This document shows positions 25,815 through 33,369 of a stretch of DNA of 64,000 nt, piece by piece. The first letter of the stretch is position 1. The number at the start of each line of letters is the position of its first letter. A program made the position numbers and the translations under genes. This DNA is from Orlajensenia sp001423545 (GTDB lineage Bacteria; Actinomycetota; Actinomycetes; Actinomycetales; Microbacteriaceae). Location of the stretch: the NCBI GenBank assembly GCA_001423545.1, contig LMOK01000003.1, forward strand, positions 62,001 to 126,000, read 5' to 3'. The notes under the pieces are model-generated. The model ran no database searches, was not told the origin of the DNA, and saw nothing but the letters and a program-made list of their open reading frames with translations.

Positions 25815-26347
25815 CCTCTGCGATGCCACGACACCTCATCCCGCACACAATGCTTGTGCTTGTGGTACTCCTCACAGGGTTCGCGCTGGATCAGCTCACC
25901 AAGCTGTGGGCGCTCAACTCGCTGGCCAACGGCGAAGTCATCCCGATTCTCCCAACCGTGTCGCTTCGCCTCGCGTTCAACCCTGGTGCCGCCTTCGGGC
26001 TCGGCGCCGCGTCCGGGCCGGTCTTGGCGATCGGGATCCTCGCTCTGCTGCTGGTACTGACCGGCTGGATCATCTCCCGGCTCTTGCGCGGCAGCCCGCT
26101 CCTCGGGACGCTGCTGCTAACCGCGGTGGCCGCGGGGGGTTGGGGCAACATGTCCGACCGCCTTACCCGAGGCGACGGACAGTTCCTGTCCGGGCATGTG
26201 GTCGATTTCGTCGCCGTGGACTGGTTCGCAATCTTCAACCTTGGCGACGTCCTCACCGTCATTGGCATGGCACTCTGGGCACTCACACTCGTATCCGTCC
26301 GTAGCGGCGAACCGGCGATAGTGGCATATGAGTCTTCAGCCAGCTGA
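25811..26347 (+). CDS. lspA: Lipoprotein signal peptidase
   Basis: 178 residues, four membrane helices. Motifs: DQLTK (D27), FNPGAAF, WGNMSDR (N113, R117), and the catalytic pair D132 (GHVVDF) and D146 (FNLGD). It is an accessory copy and probably processes the TlpA-like lipoprotein encoded next. lspA copies are common in lead/cadmium loci such as pbr. Confidence 0.9.
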   Translation: MTSAMPRHLIPHTMLVLVVLLTGFALDQLTKLWALNSLANGEVIPILPTVSLRLAFNPGAAFGLGAASGPVLAIGILALLLVLTGWIISRLLRGSPLLGTLLLTAVAAGGWGNMSDRLTRGDGQFLSGHVVDFVAVDWFAIFNLGDVLTVIGMALWALTLVSVRSGEPAIVAYESSAS

Positions 26348-26987
26348 AGAATCCGCGCCCACGAACACCCGCCCCACTTCGCCGGACGGAGCATGGAGGC
26401 GGATCACAGCCACCATTGCCAGCCTTCTGTTGGCGGTGGGACTTGCGGGATGCGCTAGCGATGACCTGGCGAATCAGTATCGCGCGGGCTCCGGCAAGGG
26501 ATACATCTCCGGCGACGGTACCATCACCGAACTCCCACCCACCGATCGCGGCGACCCGATCAAGTTCACCGGCACCACCGAAAGCGGCGACACCGTAGAT
26601 GCCGCGGACTATGTGGGCCAGGTCGTGATCGTGAACTTCTGGTACGCCGGCTGCGCCCCCTGCCGCGCTGAGGCTCCCGACCTTGAGGCCGTCCACCAGA
26701 AGTACGCCGACGAAGACGTCGCGTTCCTCGGGGTGAACGTCCGCGACCAGGCCGACACCGCGAGAGCATTCGCGCAAACATACGGGGTCACCTACCCGTC
26801 GATCATGGATGTCCCCGAGGCCGCGGCTGCGCTTGCGTTCGCCGGCGATTTCGCCCCAAACGCGGTACCGACCACCCTCGTTCTCGATCGAGACGGCCGC
26901 GTCGCCGGTCGAATCCTGGGACAACTCAGCAGCCGAGCCACACTGTCCGCCCTGGTCGATGCTGTCCTCGGGGAGCCCACCGAATGA
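26328..26987 (+). CDS. TlpA/ResA-like thioredoxin lipoprotein, second copy
   Basis: 219 residues. Lipobox VGLAGCAS, then DDLANQYRAGSGKGYISGDG and thioredoxin active site WYAGCAPCRAE, cis-Pro PNAVPTT. It begins 20 bp inside lspA, so translation is coupled. Strong paralogy with the copper-operon copy at 15351-16004 suggests one module recruited to two metal regulons. Confidence 0.88.
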   Translation: MSLQPAEESAPTNTRPTSPDGAWRRITATIASLLLAVGLAGCASDDLANQYRAGSGKGYISGDGTITELPPTDRGDPIKFTGTTESGDTVDAADYVGQVVIVNFWYAGCAPCRAEAPDLEAVHQKYADEDVAFLGVNVRDQADTARAFAQTYGVTYPSIMDVPEAAAALAFAGDFAPNAVPTTLVLDRDGRVAGRILGQLSSRATLSALVDAVLGEPTE

Positions 26988-27721
26988 ACTGGGGCGAACA
27001 AATCTTCAGTGGCGGCCTCGCCGTCGCGATCCTCATCGCACTCCTTGCGGGGCTCGTCTCCTTCGCGTCCCCCTGCGTCCTGCCACTCGTACCCGGCTAC
27101 CTCGCCTACGCGAGCGGCAACACCGGCACGAGCGCGACCGGCGACCGCAAGCGCCTCCTCCTCGGCACAGGGCTCTTCGTTGCCGGCTTCGCGCTGGTGT
27201 TCGTCGCCTACGGTGCCGCGTTCGGAACCCTGGGATCCTGGCTCGTCCAATGGCAGGATCCCATCACCCGCATCCTCGGCGTCTTCGTGATCGTCATGGG
27301 ACTCGTCTTCATCGGGCAGTTCCAGGCCTTTCAGCGGACCATCAAGCCGCGGTGGACCCCCGCTACCGGCCTCGCCGGAGCGCCCGTCTTAGGCATCGTG
27401 TTCGGCCTCGGATGGACCCCCTGCTTCGGCCCCACCCTCGCCGCAATCTCTGCACTCAGCCTCGAGTCGGGCTCCGCTTGGCGCGGAGCACTACTCGGGC
27501 TCTTCTACTGTTTGGGCCTCGGCATCCCGTTCCTCCTCGTCGCCCTCGGACTCAGCTGGGCAACCCGCAGCATGAGTTTCCTCAAACGCCACATCCGCCG
27601 CATCAACCTCGCCGGCGGCGCCCTCCTCGCTCTGATCGGCCTCGCCATGGTCACCGGAATCTGGACCGAATGGATCTACCGACTCCAGAGCGTCATGACG
27701 GGATTCACAACGCCTATCTAG
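26984..27721 (+). CDS. ccdA: CcdA-type thiol-disulfide reductase, second copy
   Basis: 245 residues, six helices. FASPCVLPLVPGYLAYASG and GLGWTPCFGPTLAA carry the redox cysteines. ATGA overlap with tlpA. Last gene of the cadmium operon. Confidence 0.9.
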   Translation: MNWGEQIFSGGLAVAILIALLAGLVSFASPCVLPLVPGYLAYASGNTGTSATGDRKRLLLGTGLFVAGFALVFVAYGAAFGTLGSWLVQWQDPITRILGVFVIVMGLVFIGQFQAFQRTIKPRWTPATGLAGAPVLGIVFGLGWTPCFGPTLAAISALSLESGSAWRGALLGLFYCLGLGIPFLLVALGLSWATRSMSFLKRHIRRINLAGGALLALIGLAMVTGIWTEWIYRLQSVMTGFTTPI

Positions 27722-28063
27722 CCGCGGAACAGACGTCGTCCGTACCGGGTGGGCGCGCTGCTGTGCGAAATGATCCCCTCACCCTGCGGGGGCCGGTGAC
27801 CTCGACAAGCGCCGAGCGGAGGGCAAAACAGGCCCAGATCGCAGAAGTCGATACATTGCTGCAGGCGTGCGAACGCCCCAGGCCGCTGACGGTCTCGCTC
27901 CCGCAGCACTGGGTTCGAAGCTGTCGGTCGAGCGCTGTTACGCGAAGTTCGTGGCCCGGCGTGACAGCGCGGTCAGCGTCGCCGGTCGTCGTCGCGGCAA
28001 ATGGGCAGCTGTTCGCCCCGATCAAGGAGAGCTCCCTCGTGCGCTACCGCCGGCTGCGATTTT

Positions 28064-28097
28064 CTTTGTCGTGCTGCCCGATCGCAGTTCGACAAAG
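28064..28097. repeat. Inverted repeat in a gene-poor stretch
   Basis: CTTTGTCG and CGACAAAG, perfect 8-bp arms 18 nt apart. The 27722-28242 stretch otherwise shows only overlapping frames with no family signature, no ribosome sites and mixed reading. It could be a decayed insertion or the edge of a mobile unit. Confidence 0.35.
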
Positions 28098-28242
28098 CCC
28101 AGAAAAACCGCACATGTAAGTGGCGTGAGAGGGAGATCTTCCCTTCAGCTACCACCGGTAGATGTGACGGGTGGCCTTCTGTGGCCTGAGCGTCCTCCTG
28201 CCACGGGGGCAAGACGACAACTGACAAAGGAGCGCCACCAGC

Positions 28243-28458
28243 ATGGCAAGTTTGACCCGACCAATCGCCCCAGGATTTCAAACATGTTCAACCGCATCCG
28301 AGGATGGCGACGCCCCAGGCTGTTGGGACCTTCGTGGCCTCACCTTGACACCGCACGCCGCCGAAACGCTGAGGATGCGGGGCGCAACCGAAGAACACCC
28401 GTCTGCTTCTGACTTCGTTCGCCAGATGTTCGGCGAACGTCGACTAAACGCAGCGTAG
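28243..28458 (+). CDS. Small hypothetical protein
   Basis: 71 residues, preceded by AAAGGAG 10 nt before the ATG. No family recognised. It contains two Cys (FQTCSTAS, PGCWDL) and a helical C-terminus (ASDFVRQMFGERRL). It stands alone between the cadmium operon and the leftward operon ending at 28520. It may be spurious. Confidence 0.3.
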   Translation: MASLTRPIAPGFQTCSTASEDGDAPGCWDLRGLTLTPHAAETLRMRGATEEHPSASDFVRQMFGERRLNAA

Positions 28459-28519
28459 TCAACTGCCTACGCATGGCAGCTCGCACGCGGGCGAACGGCG
28501 CGGGAACCCGTCGTAGACG

Positions 28520-29170
28520 CTAGACCGCTGGGTCTTCCTCGGGCTCCAGGCGATCCCGATTCAGGTCGATCATCAGTCGGCTGAGGTCGGGGCCGTGGAC
28601 TGTGGTGGATCTGAACCACTGGTTTACGGCGTCGTCGTCGTTGCCGAGCCGATCGCGGAGTTCCGGTTCAGCGACGATCTCGATTGCGATCTCACTGCCC
28701 GTCATCCGCCCGATGACTCGCTCGAGCTCATTCGTGATGCTGTTGATGATGTTCGGCCCGATTGGCAGCGGGTCCGGCACCACGATGACGAACCGAACCT
28801 TTCGCTCCGATGCGGATCCGGGGGCCGATGATGGTGCGCAGAGTGCGATGCTGACGTCGGGGGGTGCGATCCCACATATCATTCGGGCTTGGCGGAGGAC
28901 GACGAGCCGCGCGTCGAGGAGGAGCTGGATACCGTCCCAGGCAACATGGCTCGGGTTGACCGAGTACGAGTGGGCTCGGCCCGCATCTGACTTGATGACC
29001 AGGCCGATTCCGACCAGCCCATTGAGCGCAGCGCGGGTCCGAGCTGGGCTGAGGCTCGCCGCCGCGGCGAGTTCCGCAGTTGGTGCCGGTGCCGAGAGTT
29101 GGCGGAGAGCACGGACGACGTGTGTCACATCAGGACCGAGGAGGTCGGCTCCGGGATCGTGAAGCAGCAT
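28520..29170 (-). CDS. Winged-helix protein with degenerate nucleotidyltransferase-like domain
   Basis: 216 residues. ATG 29170 is chosen (GGAG 7-8 nt upstream) because it aligns the N-terminus MLLHDPGADLLG with MLLADVGAALLG of the next gene. Residues 10-75 look like a winged helix (ELAAAASLSPARTRAALNGL). Residues 90-200 follow the MNT nucleotidyltransferase pattern (SIALCAPSSAPGSASERK, then VRFVIVVPD), but the GS and DxD catalytic motifs are gone. A pseudoenzyme or binding partner is inferred. Family assignment is tentative. Last gene of a three-gene operon. Confidence 0.55.
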   Translation of the reverse strand: MLLHDPGADLLGPDVTHVVRALRQLSAPAPTAELAAAASLSPARTRAALNGLVGIGLVIKSDAGRAHSYSVNPSHVAWDGIQLLLDARLVVLRQARMICGIAPPDVSIALCAPSSAPGSASERKVRFVIVVPDPLPIGPNIINSITNELERVIGRMTGSEIAIEIVAEPELRDRLGNDDDAVNQWFRSTTVHGPDLSRLMIDLNRDRLEPEEDPAV

Positions 29171-29202
29171 GTCAAGGCTCCACGGCACGGGTGGGGTGAA
29201 AA

Positions 29203-29232
29203 GCCGCCGGTGAAAGTCCCGCCACCGTCGGC
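29203..29232 (-). terminator. Intrinsic-terminator-like hairpin inside the operon
   Basis: Arms 29203-29212 and 29223-29232 pair in 9 of 10 positions (GCCGCCGGTG / CACCGTCGGC), loop 10 nt, followed on the minus strand by TTTT. It lies between the two paralogous genes and probably reduces expression of the downstream one. Confidence 0.55.
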
Positions 29233-29235
29233 GAA

Positions 29236-29913
29236 TCAAGTGTGGTGTCGGGGGTTTTTAGCATTCTCCGCACCTCCTTTCGTTCCGAGGCCGACTTCCA
29301 CCTGCCGGCATGCCCACTCCAGATGCGAGCCTTCGTCCACAGGCGGCAGGGCACGGACGTCGTCGGCGTTGAGCCACGCCCGGATGGCGTTGGCGTCGGC
29401 CGTGGCGATGACCACGTCCTTGACCTCGGGCGGTTCAGTGTGCACGAGGGTGATGAACTGGACGTCATCAGCCATCGCCGTGAGCTCATCGTGAACTGAG
29501 ACTCTGGGATCCGTTCGTATGCCGGGCAGCAGCAGCACCATCCGGGTCTTGGGAACGAACTGCATGCTCTCGATGGGCGTTGCCCCGTATAGGGCGACGC
29601 GTGTGCCAGGGCCGCCGAGCCGTTCACCGAGCAGCGCGAGTGCTTGTTCGAGTACCACGTTGGTATCGAGGAGACTCGAAATGCCTGGCCAGTATGAGCT
29701 GAATCTGTTCGCCGCGATGCGGTCGATCTCAGGTGCCCAAAGAACGCCCGTGTCGAACAAGCGATCTACGTCGTTCGCGACCTCTTGAATGTCTCGGTCG
29801 AGGATTCCCGCCAGGAGCTGCACTGGGCAGCCCTCGTCGAAGAGCGCGACGGCACGGATCAGATCTGCAGTCTGTCGACCGAGCAGTGCGGCGCCAACAT
29901 CAGCCAGCAGCAT
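29236..29913 (-). CDS. Paralogous winged-helix/degenerate nucleotidyltransferase-like protein
   Basis: 225 residues, same plan as its downstream neighbour. An N-terminal winged-helix-like region (DLIRAVALFDEGCPVQLLAGIL) is followed by RVALYGATPIESMQFVPK and TRMVLLLPG. These sit where active enzymes have YGSxARG and DxDLxV; here GS and both acidic residues are lost. It begins 3 nt after the phosphoesterase stop. Role unknown; perhaps binds nucleotide or RNA, or pairs with its paralogue. Confidence 0.55.
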   Translation of the reverse strand: MLLADVGAALLGRQTADLIRAVALFDEGCPVQLLAGILDRDIQEVANDVDRLFDTGVLWAPEIDRIAANRFSSYWPGISSLLDTNVVLEQALALLGERLGGPGTRVALYGATPIESMQFVPKTRMVLLLPGIRTDPRVSVHDELTAMADDVQFITLVHTEPPEVKDVVIATADANAIRAWLNADDVRALPPVDEGSHLEWACRQVEVGLGTKGGAENAKNPRHHT

Positions 29914-29916
29914 TGG

Positions 29917-31044
29917 TTAGGACCCCTCTTCGGCCGTCAGCCGTTCGATGTGCCGGATGAGGGACGACCTGTGCCAGAGGAAGTCTGTGAGGAAGTCGTC
30001 GGAGTACATGGTCCATCGACCCATCTCGCCGATGCGACCACAGTCCAGGGTGCGGAGGTCGAGCTCCCTGTCGTTCGGGCCGCGGAGCGCGTAGCGGCCC
30101 GGGTGCCTGGTCACGGTTCTGCGATCGAGGTCGAACACGTGAATGCTTCCAACGGTGTGCACGGCCCAACGTCCTGAATGGACGTCGGCGAGATCTGTGA
30201 CTTGCGGAACTGGCGGGACTGCAACGCCGGCTGTTGTGAGGTAGTCAAGTTCCAATGTCGACGTATCGAGGATCGCGACACTCGCGGTCTGGGTCGCCTG
30301 CAACTTGTCGAGGATGACGACCCGGCTGCGGTTGGCCACGTAACCGAGGTAGCCAATCACCTCGTCGAGGTGGAAGTGCTGGTGCCCACCGACGAAGAGC
30401 TCCGGTCCCACGGCATGCAGAGCCTTCGTGAGCATTCGGCGACCTTGCAGGGCGTACTCAAGGCTCTCGTCACTCCAATAGCGGTCCGTCGACGCGAACC
30501 TCCTATCGAGTTCCATCAGGTCGAGGGGCGAGTCGTGACCGAACATTATGTCGGCGTGATCTGTCCCAACTGCATCGAGGTCCGCCCAGGTGATCGACTC
30601 TTCCGGCCACCAAGACTTCCCTTCAGTACGCATCTCGCGATCAATGGAGTTGGCGCCGCCGATGACCACGAACTCACGCCCGGATGCGAACTCGGCCCTG
30701 AAGCCGGTGGCCATATAGGCGATGCTCGGCCGCAGCCAGCGGAGTCCGTCCGCCGAGAGCGGGAACTCCATCAAGCGAGGAATCCAATCGTGATTTCCGT
30801 GCAGAAAGTACAGGGTCTGGCCGAGCTTGTTGAGGCGATTCGCCAAGCGGTCCAAGTTGTGGCCCCAGTTCTCGCCTGGCCATACCACTGCAAAATCCCC
30901 GAGCACTATGAGGGTGTTGATGTCCATTTCGCGGAGGGATCGAGCTGCCTGCAGGATGTCGCCGAGGTCGCCGTGCGCGTCGCCGAGGAGCCCGATGCGA
31001 TCGTCCGGGGTGAGGAGAGGTGGAGCGGGGTATTCCGCGATCAT
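29917..31044 (-). CDS. Calcineurin-type metallophosphoesterase
   Basis: 375 residues. All metal-site motifs are intact: GDAHGD (D22, H24), LGDFAVVWPG, HGNHDW (83-86), FGHDSP and VGGHQHFHLDE. An Ap4A-hydrolase or cyclic-nucleotide phosphodiesterase activity is likely; the substrate is not predictable. The C-terminal 110 residues are extra, with no catalytic motif. ATG 31044 is used (GTG 31062 possible). It leads an operon with two pseudo-nucleotidyltransferase proteins, which suggests nucleotide signalling or RNA-end processing, possibly in defence. Confidence 0.75.
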   Translation of the reverse strand: MIAEYPAPPLLTPDDRIGLLGDAHGDLGDILQAARSLREMDINTLIVLGDFAVVWPGENWGHNLDRLANRLNKLGQTLYFLHGNHDWIPRLMEFPLSADGLRWLRPSIAYMATGFRAEFASGREFVVIGGANSIDREMRTEGKSWWPEESITWADLDAVGTDHADIMFGHDSPLDLMELDRRFASTDRYWSDESLEYALQGRRMLTKALHAVGPELFVGGHQHFHLDEVIGYLGYVANRSRVVILDKLQATQTASVAILDTSTLELDYLTTAGVAVPPVPQVTDLADVHSGRWAVHTVGSIHVFDLDRRTVTRHPGRYALRGPNDRELDLRTLDCGRIGEMGRWTMYSDDFLTDFLWHRSSLIRHIERLTAEEGS

Positions 31045-31180
31045 GGTAATAACTACTACCACGCTCAGGACGCGCAGACAAGAGTTGTGTGCATGGAGGC
31101 GAGCTCATCGACCCTGACGCGCCGCGCACGTGCCCCGAAGTCGGGCCGTGCGCTGGCAATTCCGCACATCCCGACGACTT

Positions 31181-31186
31181 TAGGCT
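31181..31186 (+). promoter_or_regulatory. -10 element, leaderless
   Basis: TAGGCT, 6 nt before GTG 31193. Confidence 0.45.
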
Positions 31187-31192
31187 TGTCGA

Positions 31193-31651
31193 GTGAATCG
31201 TCGCGGAGAAGTTGTTTCAGCATTGGCCACCATCGGTCTCGACGATCATGCGGATGCGTTCGTCAGGATCGAACGATCCTCCGGTCGGATCGGCGTGTGG
31301 GCTGGCGTAGCTCGATTCACCCTGACTGATCGGACCTACGTGGTCGAGTCGCTCCCGCACGTCCGACTCCTCGCGGAGAACGCGCATGGCGAGCCGGTAC
31401 TGATCGCCGAGATCGGAGAGCCCGTCACATTTGAGCCCGTCAGCTACACGCTCGACGACAACATGGGCGGAGGCGAATCTCTCCGGGCAATCAAGGGGGC
31501 CATCGTCGGGCAGCTAGAAGCCGCCGGGCTCTCGTCGCGTTGGTTCGAACCTGGACCGTCACCATACGAGATCCCAGTTGACGGTGATGAGAACGTGTTT
31601 GACACGTACTACCTATGGGACGTCGAGCCGACGGCGATCGGCGCCTCCTAG
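31193..31651 (+). CDS. Protein of unknown function
   Basis: 152 residues, no cysteine, probably alpha/beta: RIGVWAGVARFTLTDRTYVV, then a cluster of acidic residues near the end (PVDGDENVFDTYYLWDVEP). No family recognised. Leaderless start. It opens a rightward run with a 54-aa membrane peptide and a DUF4238 protein. Confidence 0.6.
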   Translation: MNRRGEVVSALATIGLDDHADAFVRIERSSGRIGVWAGVARFTLTDRTYVVESLPHVRLLAENAHGEPVLIAEIGEPVTFEPVSYTLDDNMGGGESLRAIKGAIVGQLEAAGLSSRWFEPGPSPYEIPVDGDENVFDTYYLWDVEPTAIGAS

Positions 31652-31674
31652 ATACGAATGTCGGCAGGGGCATA

Positions 31675-31680
31675 TAGCCT
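31675..31680 (+). promoter_or_regulatory. -10 element, leaderless
   Basis: TAGCCT, 6 nt before ATG 31687. Confidence 0.35.
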
Positions 31681-31686
31681 CCGGAC

Positions 31687-31851
31687 ATGACCATCGACTA
31701 CGCCGGAATCATCCTTTCGAGCATCGGAACCGCCCTCGAGATGTATCGGAGCATCGCTCTCCAGAGCCCTCTCGTCGTGCTTGCTCTCGCGGGCCTCGCA
31801 CTCTTGGGCGTCGTGGTCGCGCCGCGGAAACGCCGCCGTCGGCGCGCATAA
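31687..31851 (+). CDS. 54-aa single-pass membrane peptide
   Basis: Short N-terminal amphipathic part (YAGIILSSIGTALEMYRSI), one membrane helix (LVVLALAGLALLGVVV), then a basic tail RKRRRRRA that fixes the C-terminus in the cytoplasm. It ends 2 nt before the DUF4238 ATG, so the two are co-translated. Composition resembles small toxin or membrane-effector peptides. Unnamed. Confidence 0.6.
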   Translation: MTIDYAGIILSSIGTALEMYRSIALQSPLVVLALAGLALLGVVVAPRKRRRRRA

Positions 31852-31853
31852 CA

Positions 31854-32924
31854 ATGGTCGAGGTCAAGCGACGTCACCACGTCCTCCCGCGGTTCTACCT
31901 GCAGCGCTTTGCAGACCGCAATCAGGTCAGGACCACATGGCTCCCGGGCGACAAGTCTCACTTGGCATCCGTAAACGATGTGAGCGTCGAAAAGGACTAC
32001 TACACGTTCTCAGTCACCATCGACGGGCAGAAGTATGTGTCCGACTACTGGGAGGACGTGTTCAGTGAAGTGGAAGGAGCCTCCGCGGCCGCGTTCAAAG
32101 CGATCATTGATGACCGTCAGTGGCCACCGTCACCGGCAATTAAGCATGACCTCGCTTGGTGGATCGCCCTCCAGCACATGAGGGGGAACGCGGTCCGGAA
32201 CTCGCACAACGACCTCGCAGCGAACATCGCTCGACTGCAGGTCGGCGCGTCTGGCATCGCAACTTTGCGCCACCGGATGGAATCGGCGCTGGGACGGAAG
32301 GTGGGCGATCTCGAGCTAGAAGCCGAATGGGACGACCTCGTGAAAGAAGGAGGACCGACAATCACTCTCGACCCAGGCGTCCATCTGGCCACTATGGATC
32401 GGATGGTGCCGGGAGCGGCAGCCATGTTCAACGCATCCGGGATGGGACTTCTTAGATTCCAGCAACGCTCACTCATAACATCGGACACGCCCGTCAGCTT
32501 GATCGAAGACGAGAACGCACCGTGGGGTGGGGTTGGCCTCGCAACCTGGTCGATGGTCACGGTGCCACTTGCCCGACATGTCGGACTGGTCCTAACGCAA
32601 GCAGGCGACGAATGTCTCGAAATGAGGCCAAGTACCGCAGCCGCACGCGGAATCAATGCCGCTACCGCGGGGTATGCCCGCCGCTTTGTACTCAGCCATC
32701 CCGAGGATTCGCTGGAGGCGCTCGGCGTCGAACTGCACGCGCCGGTGGCGAAGGAGTCGCAGATGTCCAACATCGACGGGATGATCAATCGGGATCGCAA
32801 ACCAGGCACATCTGGAGGTCTGCCCTCATTCCCAACACATGATCACGACGGAAGTATGAGGATCGACGACTTTGAGTGGCCCATCCCGGGCCGAGTGTTT
32901 GACAATCCCTTCGCTCCGGCTTGA
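31854..32924 (+). CDS. DUF4238 family protein
   Basis: 356 residues from ATG 31854. The diagnostic N-terminus is VKRRHHVLPRFYLQRFAD, followed by DYWEDVFSEVEG and a helical middle. DUF4238 proteins are of unknown function and occur in accessory and defence-type regions; the HHxLPRFYLxxFA motif may be a metal or catalytic site. Coupled with the small membrane peptide. A frame reading upstream to 31578 runs antisense or out of frame through other genes and is rejected. Confidence 0.8.
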   Translation: MVEVKRRHHVLPRFYLQRFADRNQVRTTWLPGDKSHLASVNDVSVEKDYYTFSVTIDGQKYVSDYWEDVFSEVEGASAAAFKAIIDDRQWPPSPAIKHDLAWWIALQHMRGNAVRNSHNDLAANIARLQVGASGIATLRHRMESALGRKVGDLELEAEWDDLVKEGGPTITLDPGVHLATMDRMVPGAAAMFNASGMGLLRFQQRSLITSDTPVSLIEDENAPWGGVGLATWSMVTVPLARHVGLVLTQAGDECLEMRPSTAAARGINAATAGYARRFVLSHPEDSLEALGVELHAPVAKESQMSNIDGMINRDRKPGTSGGLPSFPTHDHDGSMRIDDFEWPIPGRVFDNPFAPA

Positions 32925-33153
32925 ACCGCATAGGGCCCACGCGCCGGTTAGTAGTCGTCCTGATGCTTGCAACTTCCGATCGGGCAATGCGTCGGTGTGA
33001 AGTGGGCCGAGGAACCCAATCTTGGCGCTCGTCTGGTCACCGAACTCGTTGTCGAATAGAGATGTCGAATCGGAACGCAATGGAGCTGACGATCGTTGTA
33101 ATGGTGGTGGGCTGTGCGAGAATCCTTAACAGCTGGCGTGAACGGAGAGCACT

Positions 33154-33369
33154 GTGACTATGACAGCGAATCAACTCACATTCGACAAGGCGGCCGAGCA
33201 AGCCATCTTTGATGCCTTCGACGAGGGAGATGACTCGACAGTCGTGACAGTGGTGGAGAAGGCGTCCCGCGCAGCGCCACCCTCGTCTGTCCGGAAGGTC
33301 TATTGGCGTCTCGTCTCCGACGGAAAGATCGAGACAACGTCGTCTGGGCGCATTACCCGCGTTCGTTGA
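33154..33369 (+). CDS. Small winged-helix-like protein
   Basis: 71 residues from GTG 33154 (GGAGAG 5-6 nt upstream). FDKAAEQAIFDAFDEG, then VRKVYWRLVSDGKIETTSSGRITRV, resembles a helix-turn-helix plus wing (wing GKIETTSSGRI). It overlaps the dNTPase start as TTGA, so one protein may control or partner the other. Confidence 0.6.
   Translation: MTMTANQLTFDKAAEQAIFDAFDEGDDSTVVTVVEKASRAAPPSSVRKVYWRLVSDGKIETTSSGRITRVR

Noticed and set aside
27722..28242. Several overlapping frames after the second ccdA
   Set aside because: No ribosome sites or recognisable domains; probably decayed sequence.
29191..29235. Plus-strand segment resembling a cobalamin-riboswitch core
   Set aside because: Genes on both sides run leftward. 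The same bases form a hairpin plus T-run on the minus strand, which explains the similarity to GC-rich paired segments.
32921..33157. 78-codon frame with TTGA and GTGA overlaps to both neighbours
   Set aside because: The overlaps are suggestive, but the composition looks random (RCEVGRGTQSWRSSGHRTRC), no ribosome site exists and no domain is seen. Kept as chance unless ribosome profiling says otherwise.
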